Below are positions 1 through 46,200 of a DNA stretch of 64,000 nt, piece after piece. The notes beneath the pieces are model-generated. The model worked only from the letters and a program-made list of their open reading frames with translations. It had not been told where the DNA came from and searched no databases. Origin of the DNA: Sclerurus mexicanus (Eukaryota; Chordata; Aves; Passeriformes; Furnariidae); NCBI GenBank assembly GCA_013396755.1, contig VWZF01004054.1, forward strand, positions 436,552-500,551, in the 5' to 3' direction. The translations under genes were made by a program, and so were the position numbers. Every line of letters starts with the position of its first letter. The first letter of the stretch is position 1.

Positions 1-33
1 GTTGCTTCCTCCCACCCTTCCCCTGCCATGCAG

Positions 34-31980
<31,947 letters not shown>

Positions 31981-31984
31981 TGCT

Positions 31985-34214
31985 CTTTCTCCGGGTGATT
32001 TTCAAGCTGGTTCTGATTATTAACCCGATCTTTTCATCCCATAGAGCTTAACAAGGTGTACGTGCGAGCAGGTGCTGTCACTAATAGGGAAGGTGGAGCA
32101 GATCTGCAGCAACAGTGGTGTCCAGGAGCTGCAGTAGAGGGAAACAGCTTGTCAGGTGCAGAAGGTAAACCCCTTTGGAGGAGAAAATTGGTGGAGATGC
32201 TTCAGGGACATACAAAGGGTGGGAGTTTTGCACACAAATTGCTTCTTAAAAAGGGCTTTTTGCCTCAGTTGTTTGTAGAACAGAGAGTGGGCACTGAGTT
32301 GTAGTTTCTGTGCCAAGGGGTGTCTGTCAGGCCCTCAGCTGAAGTACAGCCCAACCCCAGTGCAACACACAGGGCCAGCTCCTGCCTGGAAGTTACATTT
32401 AGGCTGAAGTGGGATTTCTCCCCAGGTATAAACTGGGTAACCTGTTCCCTCTGTGCCAGGGGAGCGCTGCAGATGTCGGATCATGGTTGCTGCTTCTGCC
32501 ACAACCACATTTCTCTGCCATTCCTGAACTGTCATCCCAACCCTTGCAGTGATTCCTTAAGCCCCTGTGTAATGGGGTTCCAGCCTTATTTTGCAGAACT
32601 AGAAACCTCTAATCTGATTGTCAGAGGTCAAGGACATCCTGATGAGAATATCAGCTGCCCTGCCCAGGCAGGATAAATCCTGTCCCCTGCTCTCCAGCCT
32701 TCTCCAACAAAATGTCCTTTTTCCAGTGTAGCAGCTATTTCCTGTTGTTAGGTGCTTGTGGCCTTTAAGAAGTATTTTTCTATTTCTCCTCGAATCAGAG
32801 GTGCAGAGGCAGTGCAGGTGCTCCAATTTAAACCTGTTGGGTGGCAGCTGAACAATTGTTGCTGCTCTTGCTTCACTCCAAGCAAAGCTGAGGTCAGGGA
32901 AATGTTCCTGAAGGGAACAAGGTAAAAAATGAACCTGAAACTGAGGTCTGGATGGGAAATGTTAGCCAAGAGAAACATCTCAGGCTTGTCAGCAGTCTGA
33001 CTACAGAAAACATCCATGAAAGCTCATCACTGTCAAGGCAGGTGCTTTCAAATAAAGAATTCATTCTTCACTTACCTTTTTCTGGCCTAATTTCAAGGTG
33101 ATCTGTGCAGAAGAAATACATCTAGTCAGTGCCCCTCTGAATAAGTTTATTCAGAAAGCAAATTTGTAACAGGATTAAGTCACCTCTGCAACAGATCACA
33201 GACCTTTTTCACTGGTCTTGTCTCCTTCACAGTACTGGAGTAAACACCCAATAAATATTTATTCCATTTACAATAATACTCTGTATTAAATCACAGCCCT
33301 TCCCCTATTAGTTATGATACAGATTTATGAATAGCCTGAGCAGGCATAAACACTGCAACAGGATTAGTCTCTCTCTTCGAGGAATATACAGCATTTTACA
33401 CAGATACAGTATGCACACACCCCCATGCTGGGAGCTGGGAGCCCCATCACTTGTGCTGATAACAATCTGACACCACCAGTGCCCTTCAAGTGAAAGGAGT
33501 TCAAAAACCAGCTTCCATCTTCCCCTGTGGGCTCACAGGAAAGCACTAAGTGTGCTGTGTGCCCTTTTTGCAGGTGTGCATGGAAATATTGAGATGAACC
33601 ATTTATAAAAACAACCCCCACTTAATCTACCTCTGGCAGTAGAAGAAAAGCTCTCTGTCATGCTGATGGTAAAGCTTCACCAGCTTGGACATGAGGAAAT
33701 GAATGGTCTCTCCTGTTGAACAAACACAAAATTGATACTGTGCTTGCATCTCCTATCTCCACAGGTAACAGGGAGGTGATGGTGCTGCTCCAGGCACCAG
33801 CCCAGGCTCGTGTTTGATCACACAGCTGGGAGGATCAGGCCCCTTAAACCTCACCTGTGGCTTCCCTTAAAACTCCATTGCTGAAACCAGCCCTCCTAGA
33901 AAGAGGCAGTTCTTGCCTGAAGGCAAATTCAGTTGCAGGATATCCACGTGCAGTTCACTTCCCCCCTTCCACACAGAAGGTTTGTTTTGCTGCTGCTTCA
34001 GGGAGCTCTCTCCTCCCTCTGTGTTTTGTTTTCTCCTCAGAATCAGGGCTGTGGCTTCAAGGCAGTGCCAGGTGCTACAGCACTTGCTGATGTGTCCCAA
34101 GAACTTACTTGGGCCACAGGATCTTGGTTTCCACTCATCTACTGCACTCTTTACCAAAATGGGAAAAGAGGAAAGTTCAGGGATGGAGGACTAGAACCCC
34201 TAAGAGTCCAGAAA
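31985..34214. other. Intergenic space between convergent DNM1 and GOLGA2
   Basis: No coding exon or RNA gene recognised. Minus-strand AATAAA motifs at about 33147 and 33250 could serve as distal GOLGA2 poly(A) sites, so part of this may be extended 3' UTR. Confidence 0.6.
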
Positions 34215-37200
34215 TTCAAAACGAAGCATGTTTATTAAGTGGTTTCCTTTTACTTATTTCTCCCATTTCTTAAAATAAATAAAACCTTCAGACACTTACA
34301 AGTGAAACACATCATCCTTCAAAGTGCAGTTACATTTCCACCCCACTCCCAAGAATCACATAAAGCTTTGTCAAGTAACCAAAAGACCCCCGAGGCCCCC
34401 TCGGTCCCTTCCCCTGCACTGGGAACACACAGGGCTGGAGGTGCTGCCCTGGAGCTGCTCCCTGGGGGCTCAGGACAGACTGATGAGCCTGTTTTGAAAT
34501 ACAGGTGCAAGAGAGAGGCTGCAGCAGGAAGGGGGGAGTTTAAGATACATAGTATGAAACAAACCCAACCTGTTTTAAGAGTCCAAAGAGTCCATAACCA
34601 GAATAAGTTCATTACTTTGGGAGCCCTGGAAGGAACGAGGCCGATGACAGTCGTTAGTGATGGATCAGAACCGAGGCTCAGTCACAGCTGTGAAGCTGCT
34701 GTGGCAGCAGAGTCTGGGACAAGGGAGTAAGTCATTGTGCCCAAAGTCACGGGCTCCCTCTTCCCTCAGCCTGGACCTGGCCCAGGTGACGGCACCAGCT
34801 GCCTCCCAGGAGGAGGTAAGAGTCTGCCTGTACTCCAAGCACACCAAGTAACAGAGAAAAGAGAAAGAGAAGATGAGGTCTGATGCTTGAGTTCCATCTG
34901 ATGCAATCTCTCTTTACTGATGTCTTTAGGAATCTGTTCTGAGCAAGGGCACTGAGCAGAGGTATGGGCACGTACAAGTCTGTCTAAGTCCTTTCAGGCC
35001 CATGGAAAATTGCTGTCAGTAACATTTAGCACCACTTAAACTACCATGATTTTGACCTCATCGTTCTCATCAGCGCGGTAGAAGAAGGGAATGCAGGGGT
35101 TTTCTGGCATGGAGCCCAGCCTCTCCTGAGGGTTCTGGATTTCTCTGAGAAGCTGCATTATTTGCTTTGCTGTGGGGTCCTCCTGGTTTGGCTGAGCAGC
35201 TTTACTGTCAATAGGGGGGAAACCGGATTGATGAAGAACAGCGGCCTCTTGTTCTGCTTCCTCTGACAGATTCACCTCTCGTAGCCCTGCAAGGAACACA
35301 GACAAGGCAGGCAGGTGACTCCTCCCACCCAGGCACAGCACCGGCCCCAAGGGCTGTTCCACTGCTCAGAGCTGCCCCTCACCTTCCCCGTCGGTGGCGT
35401 TGAGCTCGATGCGCCTCTCTGCCGGCAGCACACCCTCAGCCTGGCTTGCCAGCAGCTCTGGGTTTTGAGCAGCTGCTACGTACTTGCTGTACCATTCATT
35501 TCTTTCCCTGACCAGGCGCATCACTAAATCCTGCAGTTCCAGTAGTTTCATCTGCACCAAAGTAAAGGAAAGCACGTGAAATGTGCACACAAACACAGCA
35601 CCACAGTCTGCAGTCCTATCCCTGTCACAAATGAACAGCACGTGGAGGTTTGGACCGTGCAAGCGCTCCCCAGGCCCACCCTCCTTAGAGCAGTACCACA
35701 GGAAAGACTCCTTGCCTTCATCTCCTCCTTATCCTGAGCCAACCTGCTGATATACTCCTCCTTCTCCTGGTGCCGCTGCTTGAGGATAGCCCTTTGACTC
35801 TGGTACAGTGCAATGTACTCCCCTGGAACACAAGAGAAGAGTCAGGAGTGCAGCAAGACTGGGGTACAAGCCCCATGGTGCACACAGAGCTGTGTGCCAT
35901 GAGGATCCAGGAAATCCAGCCCTGCACTGGAGACCTAGCCCAGTGAGGCAGCAGTAGGAGACAGAACTGCTTGGTAGCCAGAGGGGCTCCAGCTCCAAAA
36001 GCTGTTGGGGACCTTCTGCTCCCCACATAAATAAGGCACTGAGCAAGCTGTGGCCTGTGCTGGTGCTGCCTGAACATACCAATGGTGTCTGTTTCCCCAG
36101 ACAGCTGGATGCAGCGGTGCTCCAGCTCCTCCACACGTTCCTTCAGGTCAGCCTTCTCACGCATCAGGTCTGTGAATCGCAGCTGAACACACAAACTGGG
36201 GTCAGTCATGTCCAGACAACACCTGTGCTAAACACAACACCCCCCTGACACTGGTCTGAGCCTGGGGAACAAACCCTGCTCCTTTACAGCTTGTCTCTGA
36301 TGTCATGCTAAAAAGGAGCAGAGAGGAGTGAGCTAGAAAAGGTGTGAAAAGCCATCTCTGCATGAAACAAAGTGCCTTTTAACCTTCTCCTTGCTGGGGC
36401 AGCACAGCTCTGGTCACACTCAGCTCCAGGGCTGCAGACCACCTGCTTCACCCCAGCAGGGTGAAGGGAGTCTGTGTTCAGCTCTGTCTTTAGGAAAGGA
36501 CCACAGGTCAGTGTTAGAGCCTTATCCTCACAGCCTCTAGGGGTGGGAGGGGAGTTACTGCTGCAAGCTTTTCTGTGCTGAGACAGGCTGTGATGAGCTT
36601 TTTAGGAGGAGCTTCTTATCATGGAACATCTGCTACTTATTCCCCTACAATCTGTGTGTGCTGTGTTTGTGTGACACTGGATCCAAGTCTGGCTGAGCAG
36701 AGTAGCAGAGCTGAAACAGCATGAGAACCTTTGCTTACCTGTAGCTTGTCCATGGCACTTTTCAAAGCCTCATGAACCTCCACTGGAACAGTATCCATAA
36801 TGGAAGCTGGAAGGGAAGTGTGCAATTTACAGTTCCCCCTGGGGCAGGATGCACTCACAGACACAGCAGGTCTGTCCCAGAGCAGCCATGACCAGCTGGC
36901 CCAGGCCCCCTCATGGTCACACAGTCCCCAAACTTTGCCAGAGTTTTACCTTCTTCCAGGGTGATGTGATGTTGCTGCTCCTGCCTGAGAGCTGTGATTT
37001 GCTGCAGGAGGGTTCTGCACTGCTGCTTCTGAGCAGCCAGCTGCTGCCTCAGGCCTTCTCGCTCCTGCTCCACTTGGGACATGGCAGAGGTCACGAAAGT
37101 GACCTAAGAAGAATTCCAGAGCGTGCACATTAGTGCTTCCCTTGTGTTCAGCAGGACCAATGGTGCATCTCAGGACAGAGTAACAGTTTACCTCATTTTA

Positions 37201-40200
37201 TTTATGGGTATGAAACCAAAGTCCTACGTGACTGCCCTGGAACTACACCAGGCAGCAGCTACTGTATCTTCTCTCATTCCCAAGCAGCACAAACACGAAG
37301 GTTAAATACTGGCTCCCATGATACCTGTTTGACTGCAGTATTGTGACTGTACTTGCAGGAAAATCTGGTAGATATTTGACACCATTTCCAAATTGCTTTC
37401 AAACTCAAGAGAATATCATCATCAAAGTTCCATTAAGGAGCTGCTCTGCCAGCCGAGTTGCCTTCATAGGGAAAGCCACTGCCAGACTCCCAGCCTGTTT
37501 TGCAAGGATGCTGCAGAAATCTTGGCTTCTTGCTGCTGTGCACAAGGAACTGCTGCACTTCCCTCATGACTGCACTCAGCTGGTAAGATCACAGCTGATA
37601 AACCTCCTTTTCTAGACATTTCTTTAGAACTAAAACCAAAGGCTTTTAACTCACCATTTCTTCATGGCTTTCAAACTTCTCTGGGATCACAAATGAAGAT
37701 TTTTGGATTTCTTCCATCATTGCTTCGTCATCTTCTGCAAAAGGAGGAAGGTGAACCAGAAGGCAATGCCCCAGAGAGCCCAGCTCTTCCTCCTCCCTGA
37801 GGGAGCTACTCACCCTCCAGTTGGTGCAAAATCCTGCCATCCATTTCTGCTGCCAACTGACTGATCTGGGCCTGCAGCTCTTTGTTTTCCTTGGCTACAG
37901 CTTCCAGACTTTCCTGCAAGAGAAAAGCAGAGGATCACTGAAACTTGCACAGGCCAGACTGCGAACAGCCACTCCATCTTCAGACAGCAGCACCACACAC
38001 ACACAAAATTTGCTGCTGCAGGCAGGTCTCACTTGCCTCTATGGCACAGGGTGTAATCACAGAGTCACAGAACAGCCCAGCGTGGAAGGGACTGTGAAAG
38101 CTCATCAGGCCCAACCTTTCGCTTAATATAGTTAAGCACTTTTCCTCCCAGCTTTCCACTTGCCCCTTTTCACTGTTACCTTGGTCTGCTGCAGCTCTTT
38201 CAGGTGCATTTCCACCGTGACCTTCCCCTGCACCTCCTCATGCTGTAGGCGGTCCATGAGCTGTGTCTGGAGCAGGTACTGCTTGTGCAGCTCCTCCTTC
38301 TCAGCCGCAAGCTGCTGGAAGGCCAGGGTGTACTGCTGCAGGTGGCTGTAGCACTGGTCCCGCTGCTCCTGCAGGCCCCGGGCCTCCTGTGTTTTCAGCT
38401 CCAGCTGAGAGAACAAGATCAAACCCCCTCATCAAACCCTTTCTGCCAGAAACATGATCCAAACTGTCAATATTGCCCCAAACCAGGCAGGCAGCCACCA
38501 TCTGCCCCCACATGCTGCTTGCCCACATCAGGCAGCAGACAACAGGGGAAGGCTCCCAGCTTGATCATCACAATACCCATCTCCATCCTTCCATTAACGT
38601 TTGGGAAGTTGCCAGTGGTTTGCACCGGCCCTGCCATCCCACTGCTGGTGCTCACCGTCTCTTTGAGCTCCCCCAGGTTCTCCTGCAGCTGCCCAAGCTT
38701 CTTGGCCAGCTCTTTCTTTACATGCTGCTCTGATTGCAGGGCACTTGTAACCTCCATGTTTTCATTTGTCTGCAAGACAAACACCGCTGTGTAAGAAAGC
38801 TGCCCCAGCCATGAGAGAACATGGGCTCTCAATAAACCACATTCATTCCTGCTACAATGGGGTGCCATCCCTGGTGCTACTCTGGGCTGTAATTAAAGAC
38901 AGTGAATAACTTACAGGAGGGTTCAGAAGATGGGAGAAGAGCAAGGAAAGAGCCAGGGGAATTGGTGTTGGGGCAGTGCCAAGAAGAGGCCTGGCACATC
39001 ATGCAGCCTGTCAGCTCCAAAGCAGATGGGTGGTATGAATATCCCAAACAGAGCCACAGACATTCAAAAACAAGGAGTTCAGAAAGGCTAAATTAAAAAA
39101 AAATTAACAGCTAGACCATGTGTCAGTCTGCCAGGGCCCCAAAGTGGGGGAGGTGTTACATTGAAAAAAGCAAAGCAAGAGTAAGAATTCAGCTCCAGGA
39201 TGGGGAAGAATGACAGCAACAGGAGAGAAAACTGCTGAGAACTTCCTCGTGGGCAGACAGAGGGAACAGGAAATGGGTATCCAGTTAAAAGGGCAGGAGG
39301 AATACTCAGGGACAGAAACAGCCTGACTGCCAGGGGAGGAGAGGGGAAAACAAACCGCTCTGAACAAAGCCATTGGTTCACCTGCCAGAGCACCTGAGGG
39401 AGTAGGGAATTACAGGGAACCTCCTGGCACAGCACTGTATCTCAGAAGACAGAGAATCCACAGCATCAGTGGACAAGAGAGGGATAATGCTTATGCCAGT
39501 TTTTTACACCTGCACTACAAAAGGATTGCACCAGTGAGGGAAGCAGTGGGAAAAGATGCACGAAAGAGACGTACCAGCTTGACAAACCCATTCTGCAGCT
39601 CAGCCAGCTGCTCCTTCAGATCCCGGTTCTGGCTCAGTGCCCTGCTGATGGTGGCCTTGTCACTCTGCATGTCCTCCAGGATCTGCTGCCTGTCCACAGA
39701 CTCCTCGTTGTAGCGCTGCACAGCGTTCTCCAGCTCCAGCAGCCGCTCCTCCTGCTCCCGGTTCAGGTGGCTCAGCTGCTCGTTGTCCCGGACCTGGGCC
39801 TGGTACTGCCCCTGCAGCTCCTCCTTCTCCTGCTGCAGCCTCTGGATCTCCTCCTGCAGGCTCAGCTCAGCTGCCGTGGGCCCCGGGGGGGAGGAAGGCT
39901 CCACATCCATGGGCTTCACTGCTGAGGAGATGGTATCACAAGTGGCTCAGTCACAGGGTAAATTCTGGGTAAGACACGTCCCCGTTGGGGACACAGGGCA
40001 CACCCCAGCCTACAGGGCTCTGACCCAGAAGGGCCCACCAGCTGCAGTGTTCAGTCCTCAGTGCACAGCACTGAGAGAGAAACAAAGGAGCAAACCTATC
40101 CCAAAACCAAGCAGAGCATCCTGCTGTCTGCTGCTGAATCCCTCGCAGCCCTAGCAAGAGCCTCCTGCCTTCCCAAACCCCTGGGCCACAGAGGCCAACA

Positions 40201-43200
40201 CTACAGACATAATCAGGCTGCTGGGCCATTCCCTGCAGGAATTCATTTGCTGTGTGCCAGCAAAAGCGTTCTTAGGGTCACCTGGCCTCCCACTGCCTTC
40301 ACAGCCTCACACCTACTTGCACCTGGTGTGTGGAAGCACCTGCACAGCAGGGCAGAGTTATCCAGCTGGCACTCTGCAGTGGGAAGCCCCACTTTGGAAG
40401 CCCTACCTGATGTGCTCATCAGCTCTGTAATGTTGGCTTCCAGCTCCTGAATTTGGGCCATATGTTTCTCCTTCTCCTCTGCCATCATGTGGACCTGCAA
40501 GGCCACACAAGTCAAAGTCACAACAGCGTTCAGGGTGCGTTTCCTGCAGGCTGTGTCTGTCCAGAGCAGTGTGACCCTGCCCCCGGGGTTACCTGCTCAG
40601 AGAGCTGCTGCACCCGCTGCTGCCAAATGCTCCCCTCCTCCTTCAGTTTCTCCACATACTGATCCCTTTCTGCCTGGAGCTGCTGTAGTGACTCTGAGAG
40701 CTGTTCAAAACAAAATCAAACACAAAATCCCATTAGCTAAATAAATTTGGCAGTGCCTGCTTAAGGAATAAAGCCTGAAGAAACCAGAGTTAGTGCAAAG
40801 CTCAGCCTACATTTTTCTGCCACACAAGTTTCTTTACAGACATCAAGATCTGGATTGTATTTCATAGAACCTCTTACCTGGGCAACCTGGGCTTCCAGGT
40901 TCGCCTTCTCCTCCAGAGCCATCTGCAGCTGCTGGTTTGCATCCAGACTCCCTGTCTGGCTCGAGAACTGTCAATAAAAATCAGAAAGTTAAGGCAAAAT
41001 GTTAATACTCAATTCCTGCAGAGCCTTTCCCCTGACAGTAACCTGCCACATGATCCACGTTGTAACCTTCTGCAGTTCTTTAAAGTGCTCCAACTCACAG
41101 TGAAGTTCAACATGAAAAAATAGGGGATTAAAATAAAAAAAAAAAAATCTTAGATTTTGGTCCTGCGAAACAGGCTGAACTGGGCAGCCCCTCCCTATCA
41201 CTTTTACACTTAAAATTTTTTTAAATTAAGAAAATAGGACTTAATCAAACTTTGGCTCAGAAACTGCATTTACAGAGTCTGCATTAAGCCAGATCAGATG
41301 GTATAAAAATCTGTGACCTTAAAAGCTGTCAAACGTGTCAGGAATTTAAAGCCAATGTCTGGAACAGGACAGTGGACCAAGCTGCAAGGCTGGTTCAGTT
41401 GAGGCACAGTACTTTTCCCAGAAGAGCAACAGTTGGCTTTATTTCAAGGCCAACTTAAGCCACTGTCTAGGAATAAAAAACCCAGCATCTTCTTCCCTCC
41501 CAGGCCCAGGGTAACACCAGGCTTGCTCTCTGACCTGCTAACAGTTTGCTCCATGCACTCCCTTTCTAACTGGCTGCTTCTCTTAACTTTCCCCAGCTGA
41601 CTTCCAAGCTGCCACTGTCCAATCCAGCTGCTTCTGCTTGGGTGGGTACAAACACCACCCCTACTCAGCTGGTTACTCAGTCAGCACAGCTGAGTAACCA
41701 ACACGCTGAACAGATACAAGCAGAAAAGTCACCATATTTCCACACTTGGTACATTCAGTTGCCCCCTCACACTGTACAACACTCTTGTAGCAGATCAATG
41801 TCTCAATGTTTTTCAATTTACTGCTCCAACTCCTTAGAATACAAACTTTCTGTTCCTCCAAGGCCTCACTGAAAGGATGTCTTGATGAGATTTTGTGCCT
41901 TTCTTTAAAGCCAAGTGTTAAGTCCTGCCCCCTCTCTCAGAAGGAAGGCTGACAGTGATCCGGGTGATCTGCCCTCACCTGTTGAATCATCAGTTCAGCC
42001 ATTTCCAGCTTCTTCTGCAAATCTTCCACATCCAGTTTCATAGCCGAGTTCTTGGACACCAGGGAATGAACCTTCTCTGACAGCTCTGAATTCTGCTGTT
42101 TTATTTCCTCGCTACTTTTGCTGAAACAAACGAAAAATTGAAGTGGAACCACTACATGTGGTCTGGGTTTGCTGATGTCCAGGTCATAAATCTACAATCC
42201 AGTGCTTCTTGGCAGCTGGAATCACATCTAGTGGCTGCCTTTTTTCGTAAGTGAATATCCAACCTCTCAGACACACCTGTGGTCTGTGCCCCCTGTTATC
42301 TTTTGGGGCTCTGCTGAGAAGAGTGTTACTGCAGTAATGAGCAGAAGGGACTTACCTTCGTTTGTACAGTTCCATTTTCAGGTTGTCTCGCTCCTTCACT
42401 AACTCTTTATTATGCTGCAGAAAAAGGAAACTATTGATGCATCTACAGATTTTAGCCAAACAAATAAGAAATTAAAAAAACACCTTTAACAGAACAGCTA
42501 AAGCAGAAAAGGTCCTAACTTTAGGAAAAACCTCAGGACAGGTTTGCTTAGAACCACCTGAATTTGCCAGGAGTAAGTGTGCTCAGTGTTTTCAAACGTG
42601 ATGCTACTAATGGAACAAGGTTATTCCCGCAAACTTCTGGATTAATGTCAATACTAAAGTGTGTGTTTGTTGGAGATTTCTGGGACAAGGTGTCTCTGTT
42701 GTGTGGAGCTGCCAGACTAACGAAGTGAGGTGCCAGATCTGAAGACAGCAACTGGACCATATGATTAGTGGTCACAGACACCTGAATGAAGTTTGCCTTG
42801 ATCATGGAGAATACAGGGCTTTACAAGGTTAATTAACAATTAACCAGGTTAATTTCTACCTCTTCTCTAAGCAGCGACTGCAGGTTTTGCAATAGCGTAG
42901 TAATAAGCAAACTGCCAGAGGCAGAGCTGCTGGTTAAGCACGAGCAGAGGTGGCTCTTACCTTCTCTGACTGTTTTTGCTGCATGGAGATGGAGGACAAA
43001 GTGCGTTCCAGCTCCGACACCCGCTGGCGAGATGAATGTAAACGGGCAGCAAGGCTTTCAGCTTCCCCTGCACAAGGCACAGCACACTCCGTCAGGGCCA
43101 CACCACAAAGAGCTGCTGGGAACTGGCTGAACAGCACTTTCTGCTTTGTCAACAAGCTCTTCAGGCAGCACAGAGCTTTGTGGATCAGCAGAGCTGGTTC

Positions 43201-46200
43201 CACTCCTGGCTCTACAGGTGATTTATCAGCAGCTCTGAGAATAAAGCTCTCTGTAACTACCTGCCTCAATTTTAGAGGGAGATGATAAAACCTCCTCTGC
43301 AGAACAACAGACAATATTTGTTTGAGGGATTTTTTTGCCTATTAGAATAAATTGCTCAAACTTAGTTGGAATAAAAGGCTCAGGGAAAACCTACGTTAAC
43401 ATGACAGCTGTGTGGGAAGGAGGGCGGAGAACAGGAACAAAGTTTTAAAAGAATCAGAAAGGAACAGTCTGGGGTAATCACCAGGCCCAACAGGGCTGAC
43501 AAGGCTTTAGTGATGGACAAAAGAACTTCAACTGCCATGGGACCAACATGCTCCCATTTGGATGATGACAGCAGCAGTGCCAGTGCCAAGTGCTGCTCGC
43601 TGAGGAGGCAGGGAGTGCTGTGAGCTGGCTGCCAGCAGCTGTCGTGCCTGTGACTTGAAACCCCCAGTTTAACCCCCAGCTTGAGCTGCAGTGCTCAGTC
43701 ACTTACCTGACTTCTGCCGTGCAGCCTGCTGGGTGTGGCCAAGGGCTGTCTGCAACTCAGACTTCTCAGAAACGAGAATTCCAATAGTCTGGATGTGAAC
43801 CTTTGGGAAAGGAAAATCAGCTCAGTGCAAAACTTTGCTTGTCACTGCAACGCCACTGTTGCCACAGAAGGGTAATTGAGAAAAGAGCTCTTGCAGTTAA
43901 GTACAGTCTGGCTGACTGACACACATTTTCCTGAGGGAATGGACTCGTGGCTTCCATGTGAAAGACTGAGTGGTCACTAATGCAGGAAACAGCAGAAGGC
44001 AGGTGATAGTACTGTGATGAAGGCTCTGCCTTACCTGCAGCTGTTCCCTCAGGGCTGCTTGCTCTTTAGAAAATTTCTGTTCAAACTCCTTCTTTTCCTG
44101 TAGAAACAAATGACGCTTATTCAGCACAGATAGGCAGTTAGCCCCTGTTGTTTTATGTCAAACTAAAAAAGCAGGGATTCATTGGTAGTATCTCTAGCAT
44201 CTAGATACCAGTATTTTTAAAGACACAGTTAATCTTCCATTATTTGAACTGCTTCATCACTTTTCCATCCCAGAACAGCAGTGACAGCACAGGACAATCA
44301 CTTTCAGCACAGACATGGCAGTGCTGGAATGGAAGCTCCTGGCAAGGACCTAAACTGTAACCTCCTGCTCCCACTGCACTCCTGCAACTTGAGCATTGAA
44401 ATACTAGCTTTGGTCAAAATAATGCAGCCTGCCAGGCCAAATCATGAACTCAAAGCATTTACCCTCATGCTACAAATGAAACCGAATCTATCATAAGACA
44501 AGATCACACACACTTGCGCCCCAGTCCACGACACTTTCTACTCCTCAGAGAAACAGATACTATTTCTGTATCTATCTATCCAAAAATAGGACACACTTTA
44601 CCTTCTCCAGCTGATTCACTGCTTCTTGGTTCTGCTGTTTCTATGGAAGAAAATCGATGCACCAATATTAAGAGAAAATATTCTCATGCTGCTGAAACAT
44701 TTTCATTTGGATGAAGTAGGTTATATGCCAAATTAATGCAAAGAGAATTTCCATTTCTGTAGAAGACTAGCAAGTTGATCTCAGCTATTAAAAGTAAGAG
44801 ATTTGGGGCTCCCTTCCCTAATACTCTTATGTGTTTTTCATTGCTCAGTACATGATGACAGTTCTTCTCCAGTACCTTTGCTGAAGCCCCTGCATGTTCC
44901 TATCTGAGCATCCAGCAACTTTAGTTGAACTTGCAATATCCCATCTGTATGCAATTAATCACAGTCATCCCTGTGCATTAGGATAATCAGCACAAAAATG
45001 CTTTAAATAAAAAATAAATAGTTTCTTTTCCTTTCAGTGTTTGCCTAGACCATTATCCCAGTTAATAACTGGCCTCTAAGTCATGCAGAGCTGCACGTAG
45101 TTGGCCAGCTCCCACCAAGGTGGTATGAGAGCGAGCTGGAGCCACGGGCAAGGGAAGGGATAATTCTGTCCCAGCCAGTTTCAATCTCATGGCTGAAGTA
45201 CTGGAGATCTGTGAGTGGACACAGTGCATCTGCAGGTATGGAGTGAAGGAGACAAAAGTGGCATCTGCCTGCCCAGGCTGCCACCAAACCTGCAGCTGTT
45301 TGCCCTTTGCTGCTCTTATCTCCCTGGCAGTTTTCTCACAGCTGCCTCATAAGTAACTACATAATTAGTACTTTTTCCCCCTTCCCAAATAATGAATATT
45401 GGCCAAGCTGTTTCTTTCTACCACTAATACCTTCAAGTGCATTTTGAAACATGACTAGAGATGGAAGGGGGATGAGGTTTTGGTTTAGCAATGCCAGCAC
45501 ACAACATAACCAGGAAAAAGCAAAGGCAAGAGCACAAATGCAGCAAAGGCCCTACAGAGCTCCAGGCAAATAGAAAAGCTGGCAAACAAGGAGAATCCTC
45601 GTTGGGCAATGCACTATACCTCTGCAGCCCGGCTAAAACACAAAGAGAAACAGAATGGAACAAAAATAACCCAAAACCAAAAATAAAACAAACAAAAGGG
45701 GTCATGTAGTACACTGGGAAATTATGAACTTTGGGAAAAGTGTGGTTTTAGGGAGGAACAAAACGGGGAAAAGTATTTCACACAAGAAAGGCTCTTTTCA
45801 GCCCAAAACAGGTTCACTTAGCTGCATTTCTTGCAGTGTTAAAGCTGAAGGCTGAAAAGCAGCAGCAGGAATCCATGCAGGCCACAGGACAAAGCGGCTC
45901 ATTCACTGTGCCAAGAGAAGCTGAGGATATGATCAGAAAACAGCCCCAGGCTCTCTTGGACCTATTGCTCCCACTCTGCTGATATATTTAGAACAGCATC
46001 ACCACCTGCAGAAACAGGTTTTCACACTGCTGCCAGCAGCAGAATTGTGTATTTCAAGGATTCAGACCGGGACCAGAAACAGCTGATTTATCAGGATGCT
46101 TATCATCCTGGGACAGCATGAGGAGACCAACAGAGCCCACTTAAATGGAAACACCAAAACTCTGTCTCTGCTTCCTCAGATGAGCCACCACACTCACAAG

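Noticed and set aside
41670..41700. 11-bp inverted repeat (TGGTTACTCAG) in a GOLGA2 intron
   Set aside because: Short stem with a 9-base loop; may well occur by chance in a 64-kb window.
45620..45632. A 13-base minus-strand segment with AG before and GTATAG after, resembling a microexon of GOLGA2
   Set aside because: The exons on either side (46382-46462 and 44602-44640) join in phase 0; 13 bases would shift the frame.
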